64,000 nt of DNA from Lotus japonicus. Lineage: Eukaryota; Streptophyta; Magnoliopsida; Fabales; Fabaceae. Positions 34,255 to 47,394 of the stretch are shown piece after piece. The position numbers and the translations under genes were made by a program. The notes under the pieces were generated by a model, which ran no database searches, was not told the DNA's origin, and saw only the letters and a program-made list of their open reading frames with translations. Position 1 is the first letter of the stretch. Every line of letters starts with the position of its first letter. The stretch spans positions 95,010,576 to 95,074,575 of the forward strand of contig NC_080042.1 of assembly GCF_012489685.1 (NCBI RefSeq), in the 5' to 3' direction.

Positions 34255-34947
34255 ATGCAGATGGAAAAACCTCACCCATATCAGCCGGCTCCTCCGTCAC
34301 TACATAAATTCTCCAACATCTGCAATTCCCTTTGCTGCCTCTTCTCTGACAACCCGTCTGACCCGTCGCGCCTCTGCAAGTTCCTCTTAACCCTGATCTA
34401 CATCAGCTTGCTCAGTTTTACATTCTACAATATTGGTAATGCCATTATGGATGCCATTACAGAACCTAGAATCAGTCCCCCCAATGTGCGATTGGACTCG
34501 GCCTCCTTCACCTCACTCGACGATGCCATTGGAACCAAGGCCTCCAACCTCACCGCCAATTTTGACATTACTTTCATAGTCACAAACCCAAACGAGAAGT
34601 ACAACATCTCTTATAGCACCATCGTTGCTAGTCTCAATAACCATAAATATGACTATGGTGGAGAATATGGATTCCATTTTAACCTTTTTGCCTTCACTCG
34701 TTTGTCGCCTTTCTTGCAACTTAATGGGAGCGAAAACACACTTCGATTTCAAATTAATGTGGTCGACCAGTTTGTGGATAACAACTTTATCGCCGCCAGG
34801 GCTCAAGGATCAATAGATTTTGGGCTCAAGTTATATGCTATATACGGCTCCGCAGGTTATTGGTCATTTATGGAGTTTTACTGCAAACATGTGATCTTTG
34901 TGTTCAAGACCAACAATGCTACTTTTGCTTCTGGAACCTGTTTGTGA
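34255..34947 (+). CDS. NDR1/HIN1-like (LEA_2 family) membrane protein, 230 aa
   Basis: Intact single-exon paralogue of the 7073 gene. It starts MQMEKPHPYQPAP, has a membrane segment at residues ~40-62 (FLLTLIYISLLSFTFYNIG) and then the same LEA_2-like domain: VRLDSASFTSLDDAIG, NPNEKYNISY, INVVDQFVDNN, IDFGLKLYAIY. It ends with FVFKTNNATFASGTCL, nine residues earlier than its relative. Sequons NIS, NGS and NAT suggest the C-terminal part is outside the cytosol. The homologous promoter (GTGTCAAACTAACTCAAAATAG through GATAAATAGAACAG) shows both arose from one gene by local duplication. Function is inferred from the family, stress or defence-related membrane proteins. The extra loop after residue 28 (DNPSDPSRLCK) is specific to this copy. 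Confidence 0.82.
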   Translation: MQMEKPHPYQPAPPSLHKFSNICNSLCCLFSDNPSDPSRLCKFLLTLIYISLLSFTFYNIGNAIMDAITEPRISPPNVRLDSASFTSLDDAIGTKASNLTANFDITFIVTNPNEKYNISYSTIVASLNNHKYDYGGEYGFHFNLFAFTRLSPFLQLNGSENTLRFQINVVDQFVDNNFIAARAQGSIDFGLKLYAIYGSAGYWSFMEFYCKHVIFVFKTNNATFASGTCL

Positions 34948-35214
34948 AAATTATTTTGAGTAATGAGTCAATTACTTTATGTGTGTTTGAATTTAACGGG
35001 GATGGTGTTTTCTTTATTCTCTATTTCTATTATACCAAATTACCTACAAAATTTATTTTATTTTTTATCAATTGTCATATTGTAAGATGCACTCCTTTTT
35101 GGTAAACTCAGGATTATACCACTGATACAGTGACTAATTCTTTGTCGCGGGTGCTCGAACTAAGCGATAAACGAATGACCACGAAATGTGATTCATTCCC
35201 ATGAATGAGAATCG

Positions 35215-36700
35215 CGTTGGAAATATGTATGCCCAAGACTCAGTTTGTCATTAACTACAATTGAAGTAATTGTATAAGAATGCTCTTATCATATTTTGTT
35301 ATTTTTTTAAACAAATTATATGATAAGGTCCTTGATTAAAAATTAGAGACTTGCTATTATAATAGAGATTATAATAATGAGAAACATGTCTTTTATAATT
35401 GTTAATCTTTAAATTGTTCTTGATCATAGAATTATTGATAATAGGACATCAATGACTCTGATAGATAATGTGTGTGACATTATTTATTGGATAAATGTTA
35501 ATAGATCTCATTTATTAAGTCACATACATAGATGATGCATATGTAGATATGATCATTGAAGTGACTCAACTGAGATTTCTTAATGGTTAAGTTACATAAA
35601 TTGTCAATAAGAAATTCTGAAGAAGGAATGAACCTTTAATATGAGATTATCATAGTAATTAATAAGTTCTTTTTTATACTTTGATGTCAGACATGTAATG
35701 TCCTAGGACGTTACTTGAATGAATATTTAGGAATGATTAAATGCCGGTAGAATTAATGATTAATCAAGATGGAATGCATCAACTCTTGGTGATGAGTTTG
35801 AGCTATGGTAAACACCTTGATGAAGGTATTAAAGTGAAAGAAGAAAAGAGTTTCTCAAGTCATTGTGGCAACTTATTAAAGTTTGACAATTATACCATAC
35901 TTTAGAGTTAGTCAGAGCTGTAACGATGGAATAAAATATTTAAATTATTCTTCTAGTGGTTCTTGAATGTAAAATATGTTACTTCATGCTGTCTGGATGT
36001 TAAGGAGTGTTGCTAGACGCCAACCTTGATTAGTAAATTAATTAGAATAATTTACTACTAGTTTAGTATTGAACATATGAGATCATAAACAAATGAGTGC
36101 CCCAATCTTCGCTAAATAATTATATTATTTGAGGATTAAATTTGATCAAATGAATAATTATATGAAATATTATTTTAATTCTTTGCTAGCACCAAGAATT
36201 TTAATAATAAACAAAAATCTATTCCAGAATTATTTATTTGTAGCAGCAAATAAAGAGAAAGATATGTTGCTTTGTGAAATGATATGTCAGTTGGATATTA
36301 ATTGCACCATTTGAAGGCAATGTGGTGACTCTTTGAAGCACCCATATGTTGCAATTGTTGGAACAAACCAGTTGTCTTGCCATCTATTTAAAGGGTATGA
36401 GATAGCGAGCTCTTGACTCAAGAGTTTTTCCATCGAATGCAGAGAGTGGAAAAAGACTAGTATCTTTTTACTTCTAGTGTGAGACACACCATTTCTCTTT
36501 CAATTCCCTTCTCTATAATGCTACAACACACAAAATGAGTTTTGTGAGTAGAAAAATCCTGATTTTATAGTGCTTTAGATTTTTGGTTCTATTTATCAAG
36601 AGTTGATAGTAAAGGTTGGTTTCGGTGTGGATACATGTAGAGTCTTCATGCTTATTAAAAAAACGTAGAGACTCTTCATACATTTAAAAAAAACTTTCAA
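35215..36700 (+). mobile_element. Probable decayed solo LTR of a copia (Angela-like) retrotransposon
   Basis: Begins GTTGGAAATATGTATGCCC, much like the start of Angela/BARE-type copia LTRs as I remember them. It runs through AT-rich sequence to a TATA-like CTATTTAAAGGG (36383) and a GTTTCGGTGTGGATACATG stretch near 36610. No internal coding region, primer-binding site or exact border is visible, so the limits are approximate. Confidence 0.4.
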
Positions 36701-37050
36701 ATTTCAGGAACTATAACCAAATACGTGTTTTACATGCAGTTTCTACTAGTTATATATATTTTGAGCACAAATAGATCTAAATTTATTTCGATGTACCTCG
36801 ATCCAATCTTATAATTGAGGAATTGAATGAGCTAACCACTACGTCAAACTCGTGACGATAATGTAACATTTGCTTACACTATAATAATTTTATGTAAATT
36901 GATCAACGCATTCAATGTCATGTTTTCAATTTAAATAGGATCAATCAAATGATCGGATTAAAAGCCAGAAATTTCATGCCTAAATGAATGATAGCTAGGT
37001 AAATAAATTAAATGGGTGACAATAATAGCAATTGTCCATAAATAAATAAA

Positions 37051-37623
37051 TCAGAATTTGATTTTTACATTGCAGGTAGAATTAACGATACCGTCATGTG
37101 TGAACACAAAGAGATCACAGGTGGAGTAACTAGTGGCCTTGATCTTGAAGAGATTAAGTACCTTGACTTTACCAAGTAAGGTAGTTGTTGATGTAAAATT
37201 CATAAGGCCACCAAAATAATCAGCCGCTAAATCAGGAAATTTTGTGTTATTAACAAAGAAATTCAAAGATGTTGTGATGTTAAGGTCCCCACGAGATGGA
37301 ATGGTGTCCTCATGAATTGGAGCTTCAGCCACAAGATTCCCACGATAATAAAGATAAGCTGTACTGTTCTGGTAACTAAAGCCTCCATAATTAGGATTTT
37401 TAACCGTGACCACCGTGCCTAATGCTCCGTCTACCTCTAAAGTTGGGAGAATTAATGTTAACCTTTCAAGGTCAACTGAGCCCATCTCAATTTTGGGGTC
37501 TTTAGGCTTGAAGACAGTGAGGATTAAGATAACCAGTGTCACTAATAACGCAATTACAACAATGACAGTTACACCACAGCAGATTTTGAGGCCTCTGGAA
37601 CACTTCATGCCGCCACAAGACAT
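37051..37623 (-). CDS. LEA_2 (LEA14-like) membrane-anchored protein, 190 aa
   Basis: Single exon from the ATG ending at 37623. Short Cys-rich N-terminus (MSCGGMKCSRGLKICCG), one strong membrane segment at residues ~17-40 (VTVIVVIALLVTLVILILTV), then a LEA_2 domain: KPKDPKIEMGSVDLERL, VTVKNPNYGGFSYQNSTAYLYYRG and the PSRGDLNITTSL stretch. The NPNYGGF pattern is typical of the LEA14-like group. Its usual length is about 190-220 aa, so this looks complete. It is a distant relative of the NHL genes at 7073 and 34255, on the opposite strand, and not part of the same recent duplication. Likely at the plasma membrane. Specific role unknown. Confidence 0.85.
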   Translation of the reverse strand: MSCGGMKCSRGLKICCGVTVIVVIALLVTLVILILTVFKPKDPKIEMGSVDLERLTLILPTLEVDGALGTVVTVKNPNYGGFSYQNSTAYLYYRGNLVAEAPIHEDTIPSRGDLNITTSLNFFVNNTKFPDLAADYFGGLMNFTSTTTLLGKVKVLNLFKIKATSYSTCDLFVFTHDGIVNSTCNVKIKF

Positions 37624-38650
37624 GAAAATTGATGACTTTCAGTCTTTCACAAATGGGGTAAATATAGAATTTGCTAAACTATCTAGTATCTAGCTAGTAC
37701 TTATATGGTATAGCCAGGGGTGATCTAGAAGTAATTAACTCTCACATTATATAAGGAAAGGTTTAAATTAACGTGTGTGTGATTTTGACTGATATTTAAT
37801 TGATTGATTGGGGATAAAAACAATGAATTAGACAGTTGGTTGCATTTGGCTTTCATAGTCCGGCTCTTGTTTTTGCCAATGCATACATAAAGTTTGTAAT
37901 TAACAGAGAACCTAACTCATGAACAAGGCATGCACTTTAGAGACAAGACAAATCTCATCAATTGCTAAGATACTCCTATTTTATTAGGGGTTGTTTACAT
38001 TTATTTTGTGTATAGTTAGTTAACTAGCTTAATTGGCCAATAAAATTATTGGGCCACCAAATACTCAATATTAACCTTGGATAATTTGGACAATAATTTA
38101 AGTGTAGCATTTAACACTTTTTTTTTTCTTTTCTGTTTTAGACAAAAAAATATATCCTTTATGTTATTCTTAAAAACAATCTCACTTACTAGATTTATTT
38201 GGTTTGCCCATTTTCTATTTTGGATTAATTGTCAAATTAATCACTGGTTTTACAAGTGAGTTTGATTTTAATTCTTCAACCATTGGATTTATTTTTCCAA
38301 TCATAATCAGAGCTCCCTTCCTTACAATTAAGTAGTACTAATTAATCAATTAAAAAAACCCTTAGTTGTTGCCACGATGATCAATAAATACTACTACTAG
38401 TAAGTAGTAACAACAATGTGATAGATGAGCACATGCTACAGCATTATGGATGCACTTGGATTAGATTAGTGGAATCAAATATACTCATTTTTGTACAACA
38501 AATTTAATAAAAGAACTGAACCAAACGAAACGTGCATGATGATCTTCAAGCAGGCCCACAATGGAATATGTAGTTTTGTACAAAAACAAAAAAAGAACTA
38601 ACTAACAGGAGCACGCGTACACTAACCTTACCTCCATAAGTACAAAAGTG
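37624..38650. other. Intergenic stretch, no gene seen
   Basis: AT-rich sequence upstream of both the minus-strand LEA_2 gene and the plus-strand ARIA-like gene. Nothing coding was recognised. Confidence 0.4.
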
Positions 38651-38652
38651 TG

Positions 38653-38694
38653 CGCGCCGCAGCCGCAGCCGCAGCCGCAGCCGCAGCCGCTGCT
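38653..38694 (+). repeat. GCC/GCA repeat upstream of the ARIA-like gene
   Basis: CGCCGCAGCCGCAGCCGCAG-type repeat, about 170 bp before the ATG of the ARM-BTB gene and probably in its promoter or leader. Confidence 0.85.
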
Positions 38695-38863
38695 GTTAAT
38701 AAAAATAAAAATGAGAAAAGAAAAGAAAAAGTAGTTGTTTGTAATTGTATTGCATGAATCCCTGAAATACCCCTCTTGAGCTGCACTCGTATTCAAACTC
38801 CAAATCTGACCCTTCTTTCTCTCTCACCCCGGCCCCATTCCTTCTCATTCAATTCAAGTGTGG

Positions 38864-41800
38864 ATGGAACTTGAGGGTCGGCAAGATCAGTGCCTCCCGG
38901 AGGCGGAGAGGGAGAAGAAAGGCCAGAAGAGGAAGCTCGAACACCGTCAGATCTACGTTTCTCCCACCCTATTCTCCGACGTCTTGGATCACGTTTCAAT
39001 TCTCCACTCCACTTTCTCCTCCAATGATTCCGATCGAGCTGCTGCTAAGCGCGCCACTCACGCCCTCGCCGATCTTGCTAAAAACGGTATTCATTTATTC
39101 CTTTCCTTCATTCCATCGTTCAATTGCGCTGATTCATTCATTCGTTTTGCAGAGGAAGTTGTCAATGTCATCGTTGAAGGAGGCGCCGTTCCGGCTTTGG
39201 TTAAGCATCTTCAACCGCCTCCTTTACCGGAAAATGACCGCATCATCATGCCGTTTCAACACGAGGTTGAGAAAGGGAGTGCGTTCGCACTCGGTCTTCT
39301 TGCCGTTAAGGTAACTTCACTTTTCTGCTTTCTCGTTGTGACTATTAGTATTTCTTAGGAATCATTACACCTGAACTTGTTTATGCTTCCAATTCTCCAA
39401 TTTGCTCAACTCTATAGTACTCATGTTTGATATCATTCTCCAAACTCAGATTAAGCTTACTAGCTTTGTTTCAAATGCTATTTATTCCCTTTTTCAAAAT
39501 AAAATCGTGTGCTTAGTTTATTTTGGCTAAATGATGTGAACGATTTTGGAAGCTTCAAAGATAATGCCAGGGGGAGGTCTAATTTGTCATGTAATTCCGA
39601 ACCTGATCTAGCTTTTTTTGTTTCCAAATGCCTTCTACAGCCAGAACATCAACAGCTCATCGTTGACAATGGTGCCTTGAAGCATCTTGTTGATCTTTTG
39701 GAGAGGCATAATGATGGCTTAACGTCTCGGGCCATTGCTAGTCTAATTCGTAGGGCTGCAGATGCCATTACGAATCTTGCTCATGAGAACAGCAGTGTTA
39801 AAACCCGAGTCAGGTTTGCTTCTTCAAGGACTTCCACGTAATACATACATTTAGTCTGAATTGTTACGAACTTGTGATTATCTGGAGTTAATTTGTAGGA
39901 TGGAAGGTGGGATTCCACCTCTTGTTCATTTGCTTGAATTTGCCGATATAAAGGTGCAAAGAGCAGCTGCTGGTGCATTGAGAACTCTGGCCTTTAAAAA
40001 TGATGAAAATAAAAACCAAGTACGTGGTCTTTTGCTGAAAGTTTGATATATATATTGACTTCCATTTCCATATGATATGAGTAAGTCATATAACATCTTG
40101 ACTTGTCAGATTGTTGAATGCAATGCGCTTCCGACTCTGATTCTAATGCTCCGTTCGGAAGATGCTGCTATTCATTATGAAGCGGTATTGCTTTTGTAAC
40201 CCTAATTTATACCTGCTTAATGTTGCAATATTGTTGAGTTTGGTCTTTACACTTATCTTACCGGGGACATCAATGTTTTTTTTTTTGTACCACAGGTTGG
40301 TGTGATTGGAAATCTGGTCCACTCTTCCCCTAATATAAAAAAAGAAGTTCTTCTTGCTGGAGCCTTACAACCTGTTATTGGATTGCTTAGGTATAATCTC
40401 AGCTTAGACCTGGAAAACCACAGTGATCTCTTTACCCCTTTCCAAACCCTGCCCTCAATTTGTAATGGTGTTATAATATCTCTGAAGTTCCTATTTTTCT
40501 TGGCAACACATATACTGCTGAAAAGGATATATATCTATTAACCTATGGTGATGATGTTTTATCTAACAGCTCCTGTTGCTCTGAAAGTCAGAGGGAAGCA
40601 GCCTTATTACTTGGACAGTTTGCAGCAACTGATTCAGACTGCAAGGTAAGCACAAACTTTAGTTTCTAATTACATCTTTGTGACTTGTCTCAAGGGTACG
40701 GGAGTGGGAGGTAGAGAGGGAAACGACCTTGACACCTCTTGCCTATACTTAATGATTAGATGTGGAAGAGGGGTGGGAAAAGGCAACAATAGACGCCTGA
40801 ACTTTAGTTTGGAGCAATTATTTTATAACTGCATCTTAAAAGGCTGGGTTCTTTGTGCTATTTAATTCTTTATAGGTAGGTGTTAGCTACTGGGTCGATG
40901 CTTCACGTATTGTGCGGCACCATTTTTAATTCTCACGTTCTCTCATTTGGTTTTTGTAGATTCACATTGTACAGAGAGGTGCTGTACGACCTTTGATAGA
41001 GATGCTTCAGTCCCCTGATGTTCAGCTCAGAGAAATGTCTGCCTTTGCATTGGGAAGATTGGCTCAGGTAACTGTTTTCCTTGTCTTTTCCATGTTATAA
41101 CTTATAATTCACGTGTGTAAGTTGAGTAGGTAAAATTATCATTATATCTATGAAAAATATTTGTTGGTCTTTTTCCTCTTTCTAACGTAGTTTTTGAATC
41201 CATAACATATATATACTCTAAAGATTTCCATCTTTGTGTTAGACCATAGTTATCGAATTGTGATTCGTATTGTGTATCGGAAGACCCTAATTTTTGAATC
41301 ATTAATCATATCGTTTAATGTATCATAAGATGCAGATACAAAAAATTTAAGTCATAAATTGAATAACAAACTGATATATCATATAAATACTTCAAAATAA
41401 TCAAATATCCAAGCCAAAAAAAAAAATAAGAAGAAAAATAGTTAGTGGTTGCACGAAGTTCAAGTGGTAAACACTTAACCCCTCAAAAACAAATGCAAGA
41501 ATAGAGCACGTGAATAAGGGGGGACTGAGTGGTGCTGAAGAACAAAGGGCGGGGTACTAGGTTAACCAATTGGTGACAGGGGCGGGGGGAAATGGTGTTA
41601 AAGAACATGGGTGGGAGACCAAGCGGTGATAGAAAAACAAATCAGTCCCTGTTTGCAAGGAAGAAAGTGGTGCACATGAGAAGGTTGAGGTTGGACCAAA
41701 TTAGAGTATTGTTTATAGTATTTTTTAACTTTGGTCATTAGGAGTTGAAGACTTTTGAAAAGAAAATTGAAAAAAAAATAAACCTTAAAGGGTGAGGAAG

Positions 41801-44800
41801 TAGTGATTCATAAGAGCCAAGTCTCATACGATACATGCTATTCAGGGTGCATTCAGACTCAGATCGATACATACATGCGGCAAACCAAATCGAATCAGGA
41901 GGCGTATCGCACGATACAACCGATACTAACTAACATGTGTTAGAAATTATATTTAGTGAGCTTATCTTTGAGCGTCGAAGTCATCTTATCTTACTTACTA
42001 ATTTAACATATTACAGCCTTTTAAATCCAAGTTTCACGTGTAAGTTAAATTGCACGTTCCTTTTAGCACCATGAGTAATTCCTCTGGCATGAAAATATTT
42101 AATTATAAATTTCAGGACACACATAACCAAGTTTCACGTGTAAGTTGAATTGCACGTTCCTTTTAGCACCATGAGTAATTCCTTTGGCATGAAAATATTT
42201 AATTATAATTTTCAGGACACACATAACCAAGCTGGTATTGCACACAGTGGTGGTTTAGTGCCATTACTGAAGCTTCTTGACTCAAAAAATGGGTCTCTGC
42301 AACATAATGCTGCTTTTGCTCTTTATGGCCTTGCAGATAATGAGGTAAGCTAAACTGTAAGAATTCTATTGAAGATCTTCTACCATTATTTACTGAAAAC
42401 CAAAGTTAATTAACTTTTTTTTGTTGTTGTTTTACTTTGTCACATAGGATAATGTGTCCGATTTTATTAGGGTAGGTGGAATTCAGAGATTGCTGGATGG
42501 AGAGTTTATTGTTCAAGTAAGTTTAACTCTATCGTACCTTGGAAGTAGCTCTGGTTTCAGGATTTTTCTGCCTCTAGGCACTTTGTTTCCTATATCAATA
42601 GGAATTCAATGCTTCAGATGACTGCGAATTTTATCTTCATGAATTGGAAAAATTAGTCTTCTCGACACACTGATAGGAATTTTTTTGGATTGGAATTGGT
42701 TTCTATTTCAGGCAACTAAAGATTGTGTTGCAAAGACATTGAAAAGATTAGAAGAGAAAATTCATGGCCGTGTAAGCACAACTTCAGATTGATTTGTTTC
42801 TATATGCTTTATTACTGAAATTGACATGAAAATGACAAGGATGCTATAACTCTATCAATTTTCAGTTCCATAAGTTCTATACAACAACAACTACCAAGCC
42901 TCATCTACCAAGTTGAGTTTTATATGATGATAAAATTTGTAATCTGTTGATTTCTCTTTGTAGGCACTGAACCATTTATTATATCTTATGCGAGTTTCGG
43001 AAAAGGCTTTTCAAAGACGAGTTGCTTTGGCACTTGCTCATCTTTGTTCTGCAAATGATCAGAGAAAAATATTTATTGATCACCACGGTAGGCATCTTAG
43101 TCAAATCTTTTGCGTAAATGTGATGTATCTTATTTCTAGCTTATAATATCGGTTTTGTGGGTGCTTTATTGCTTGTTCTATTCTATTCGAAGCTGAGCAT
43201 CTACCCATGCAGGTTTGGAGTTACTTATTGGGCTTCTTGGCTCATCCAGCCCTAAGCCGAAACTTGATGGGGCTGTGGCTTTATGCAAGTTGGCCAACAA
43301 AGCTATGACTTTGTCTCCCATAGATGCCGCCCCCCCTTCTCCAACACCCCAGGTAGGCTTATATAAAGCTTGACATGTGACATGCCCTCAGTCTTCATTA
43401 TCATAAGCTCACCTCTAGGCACTAGGAGTCCCCCCCCTCCCCCAAAGATCTCAATGCTTTACCTGTACATTGGTGTTTCTTGTTCACAAATTTCTTTTCA
43501 TGTCTTATTCTTGATGATATAGGAAAACTCATGCTTCAAAAGCCAAAAGTATTAGCTGTGACTATGAGGCTGTTTACTTATTTGCATCCTATCTCTTAGC
43601 CCATATAGTAGTGTGTGGAACAATGCAGACTTTTCCCCCAGTTATGCACATAATATTGGGTTTGGCATGTTTTGATATCTCTTGGTGTTTAAAGTTGGTT
43701 TGAATATCTGTGTGATTATGTGTAGTTATAAATATATGCCATATGGCCCTTTAATTAATTGGCATCTGCTCACTGAATAATCAATAGTTAATACGATCAA
43801 TGTCTTCCATATTATACGTCTGCTACTTGCATAAGAAGCCAGCTGTCTTGTCTAAATAATTCTGGATAAGGTGTTGTTCAGAGTTGGAATATCTTTCATC
43901 CTAGACTCGTCTTCTCGCAGGTCTATTTGGGAGAGCAGTATGTAAACAATGCTACGTTGTCTGATGTTACATTTTTGGTCGAAGGTTGGTGCTTTTCATC
44001 CATATTGTTTTTCTCGTAAATGTTGCTTGGAAAATAATTGAAATGAAGTGCTGTAGCTTCAGTTGATATTGGTAGATAACCAGGTATCTTCATACTTTGC
44101 TGCAGGCAAACGGTTTTATGCTCACAGAATTTGCCTTCTCGCATCTTCAGATGCATTTCATGCAATGTTTGATGGTGGTTATAGGGTGGGTATATATTGT
44201 TCTCCCCCAGTGAATCACATTCTCCTCCCTCTCCACCAGTATTCTCTTTGTTATTAGTTGAGTATTGGCCAAACGAAGAAAGATCTATTGTTGACCCCTC
44301 CTGATTACATGAGAAGCATTATTTATTACCAATTATTTTGGTTTTAAAATGCTTTCTCTACCTCGTGAAAACTTTAATTGGAAATTTGATTATTGAATAA
44401 ACGGTGAATTGAAACATCAAATTAGAAGTTTATTTCTTATTTTATTCTAAGTTAAAAATCTATGTCTGATATACAATTCATTTGTTGTATGACAGGAAAA
44501 GGATGCACGGGACATAGAGATTCCAAATATTAGATGGGAGGTTTTTGAGCTGATGATGAGGTCTGATGACGCCCCTTACAAAAGTTGTAAATTGATAGCT
44601 AGTAATGATATGTGGACAACTTAAATCTCATTGTTTCATCTTTGTCCAGATTTATATATACTGGATCAGTTGATGTCACCCTTGATATTGCCCAAGATCT
44701 CCTCCGAGCAGCTGATCAATATCTTTTAGAAGGGCTTAAGAGACTCTGCGAATACACAATTGGACAGGTTAGCTAAAAGATGTGGTTTTGTTGCACAACA

Positions 44801-45820
44801 CTATTAAACCTGCACTAGTTTTACACATGAAGGTGGATTCCTCATTATTTGATGTTTTTCGTCGCAGGATATATCGCTGGAGAATGTGTCAAGTATGTAT
44901 GAACTTTCTGAAGCTTTTCATGCTATATCGTTGAGGAAAACATGCATCCTTTATATCTTGGAGCACTTTGATAAATTGAGTGCAAGGCCAGGGTATGATC
45001 TTACTCCCCCAATTTTGTATTTGCTTCTTGTAGATGTTTCTTTTCCTCTGTAACATATATTGGATTTTTATTATAAACAAATTAATACGCAATCTTAAAT
45101 AGAATATGTAAAGAATCTTGGGTAAACTGTAGGCTAGTCGCACTTGCTTTTTTTTACTCACTTTCTTTATGTTCTTTGTAATTTTAGTAAACCATGTGCT
45201 GGCCTAAAAGGAATTCAAATATTTTAAGTTTTTGTTCACTGCTTAAACAATGACATTATCTCATGGAGGTCTAAATAAAAATTATGCATACTATTATCTA
45301 GTAATAAATAAGCACTAGCTCTTCAGCATCATGAACTATTTCACATATTGAGGGGGTGGATGAGTAAAGGTTTCTCAGGTGGCATTTGGGATGGGGATGT
45401 GTGTATGGTTTTCGCATACATTTGAAGAAAGTAGTAAACTTGGTTCCCATGATCCTTTTTTTCATTTTAATGATTTAGTGGCAACTAGATAACATATATT
45501 TCGCTTGTTTTTTTTTTATAGTTTTAAGATGAGAAATAAAGGCTTTGATTTTTATTTTTTATATATGATCAATTGATCATGAAAATGTGCAAAGTCCATA
45601 TACTTAATTCATGAATATGTTGATTGAAATACACGTTTTTTAATATTTCATTCATTTTATCTTAATTCTCAAGCTTCTTAAGTTTCTTTTGCACCAACTA
45701 TTTTGCAGACACTCTCATCTGATTCAGCTTATAATACCCGAGATCCGCAATTACTTTGTTAAAGCGCTTACAAAGGCCAATCCCAACATCCAGGCGCAGG
45801 ATCAGCCATTTTATTATTGA
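38864..45820 (+). CDS. ARM-repeat/BTB protein similar to ARIA/ABAP1, 704 aa, 19 exons
   Basis: Exons: 38864-39086, 39153-39310, 39641-39813, 39899-40019, 40110-40184, 40296-40390, 40570-40645, 40960-41067, 42216-42344, 42448-42516, 42712-42771, 42964-43087, 43213-43352, 43921-43984, 44106-44185, 44496-44560, 44650-44767, 44868-44992, 45709-45820. All introns are GT/AG and phases agree. The N-terminus is basic (KGQKRKLEHRQ). Armadillo repeats cover about residues 50-470 (VIVEGGAVPALVKHL, RRAADAITNLAHENS, RAAAGALRTLAFKND). A BTB/POZ domain lies near 530-640 (ATLSDVTFLVEGKRFYAHRI, MFDGGYREKDARDI), then a BACK-like tail. The length fits ARIA of Arabidopsis (about 710 aa), which binds the ABA factor ABF2; the BTB part suggests a CUL3 adaptor role. 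Function here is inferred from family. Confidence 0.93.
41225..41945. mobile_element. Possible transposon in intron 8 of the ARIA-like gene
   Basis: ATAGTTATCGAATTGTGATTCGTATTGTGTATCGG near the start and CGATACAACCGATACTAACTAACATGTG near the end look like diverged inverted ends of a common plant element. Borders are uncertain. Confidence 0.35.
42027..42226 (+). repeat. 100-bp tandem duplication spanning the exon 9 acceptor
   Basis: Units 42027-42126 and 42127-42226 differ at only a few bases. Each includes the TTTCAG acceptor and the first bases of exon 9 (GACACACATAACCAAG in both). The upstream unit thus makes a second acceptor at 42115. Confidence 0.9.
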
Positions 45821-47394
45821 AACCTAACCGATCTCAATGTACATAATGTGATAGATGTCCTTCCTTTATTTTGATCCTGAGAAGGAGGTCTCCTGGATTG
45901 AATACTGCAAAGCTGAAACTTGAAAGAAATAACTAACACCAGGTCATGTACGTTTTTCTGATGCTGTACCCTTATGGCTGCAACGTTATTGTGATTGATG
46001 TAGCATATATGACTTCACGAACATTGTTTTTTCTCATGCAATATTGTGATGTTTATGACTTGATAGTTAGTGCTCTTTGTCAATTGATTTTGCCTAGTAT
46101 GATTATAGGTTACCCAAACACTTCAGGTACATATGGCAATTCGATAGTCCTCTGCAACAAAATTGTGCTGATGGGTGGGTAACTAGTTATAAGCCCAAGT
46201 CAGCTGTATGATGGGCCAGCCCAAATTGAGAGCATAAGACCAGCACGTGAGTGGCCCAAGTCTGCTTTGTGGAGGATTTAACATAATTCTGCATGTATTT
46301 TCTAAAGGTTCTTATAGCATGTGATGTAAAAGAGTTAGTTAGATATTTGTCAATGATTGTTTGTATGGATTTATACAATTAAGTGAAATGAATGAAGGAT
46401 ATTTTTTGTAGCATGATCAGATCCTTTTTGTAGCATGGTCAGATCCATCTGGTGTTTTCATTGCTTCAATTTTTACACCTTATTGACAGGACATGAAAGT
46501 GTTTTCATTGCTTCGATTTTTACACCTTATTGAGAGGACATGAAAAGGAAACATAGCTATGATTTCACTCTAACAAGCAAGATTTATGAGAGCAAAATGG
46601 GAGGATATAAGACGATAGATTTTATTAACTTGAACAAAACACAAACATGTTTTATTATTCGGATTCACTAAATGTCAAACAAGCTATCTTCAAGGGAGCC
46701 TTGGCAAACTCAAGTAGCAGCACAATAACATGCATGCTTTCACTCGCGAAGAAAATCAAACATGACTTTGAATAGTCTTTTGGCTTGATCATTTTCCATA
46801 TTGAACATATGATAAGCATGATCCTCATTTTCATAGCATTGTCAAGATCACTCTCAAATTAATTTGATAAAAAAAGTGGGGCGTGGGGGAGGAAGCGAGG
46901 AAACCATGGATCGCGACACATGATACTAAGTGATGTGGGCAACCCATACCTGCAAAGCCCCCTCCAGATTCCACTGTTGGACTCACACGTGGAAGGCATC
47001 GGAGTTTCTTTTTTTGACAACGTGGGGAAACTCCGGAGAAAGACCCAGCTACTAATCTTAAACCTCTGAACGAGGTGGGATTAGGGTTTGATGCACCACG
47101 TGTTGTTGCCCAACTCCACACGCCCCGGCGAGATGTCCAATTCCACTGAGTGGGGATTTATAAACCAAGACAATAGTTTATAACATTTCAATGTGGGACT
47201 CATCTACAACACAGGCTTCGAGTTCACATTGAAAGAACCAAAACAAGAGAGTAAAAAACTAGAAACAATATATAGAGTATAGTCTTGTATTAGTGTCATT
47301 TTTCTTTGTATAATCTTTTCCATGTTGAGGCTAAAACCTAAAAAGAAAAAAACTTAAACTTTGTATTTGTATTAACTTTTAGCTGCTTAACATA
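45821..47394. other. 3' flank of the ARIA-like gene and intergenic stretch
   Basis: Holds the 3' UTR of the ARIA-like gene and, near 45980-46465, blocks similar to 31840-32110. Around 46495-46535 the sequence TTTTCATTGCTTC..TTTTTACACCTTATTGA is repeated from 46454-46490. No other gene recognised. Confidence 0.45.
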
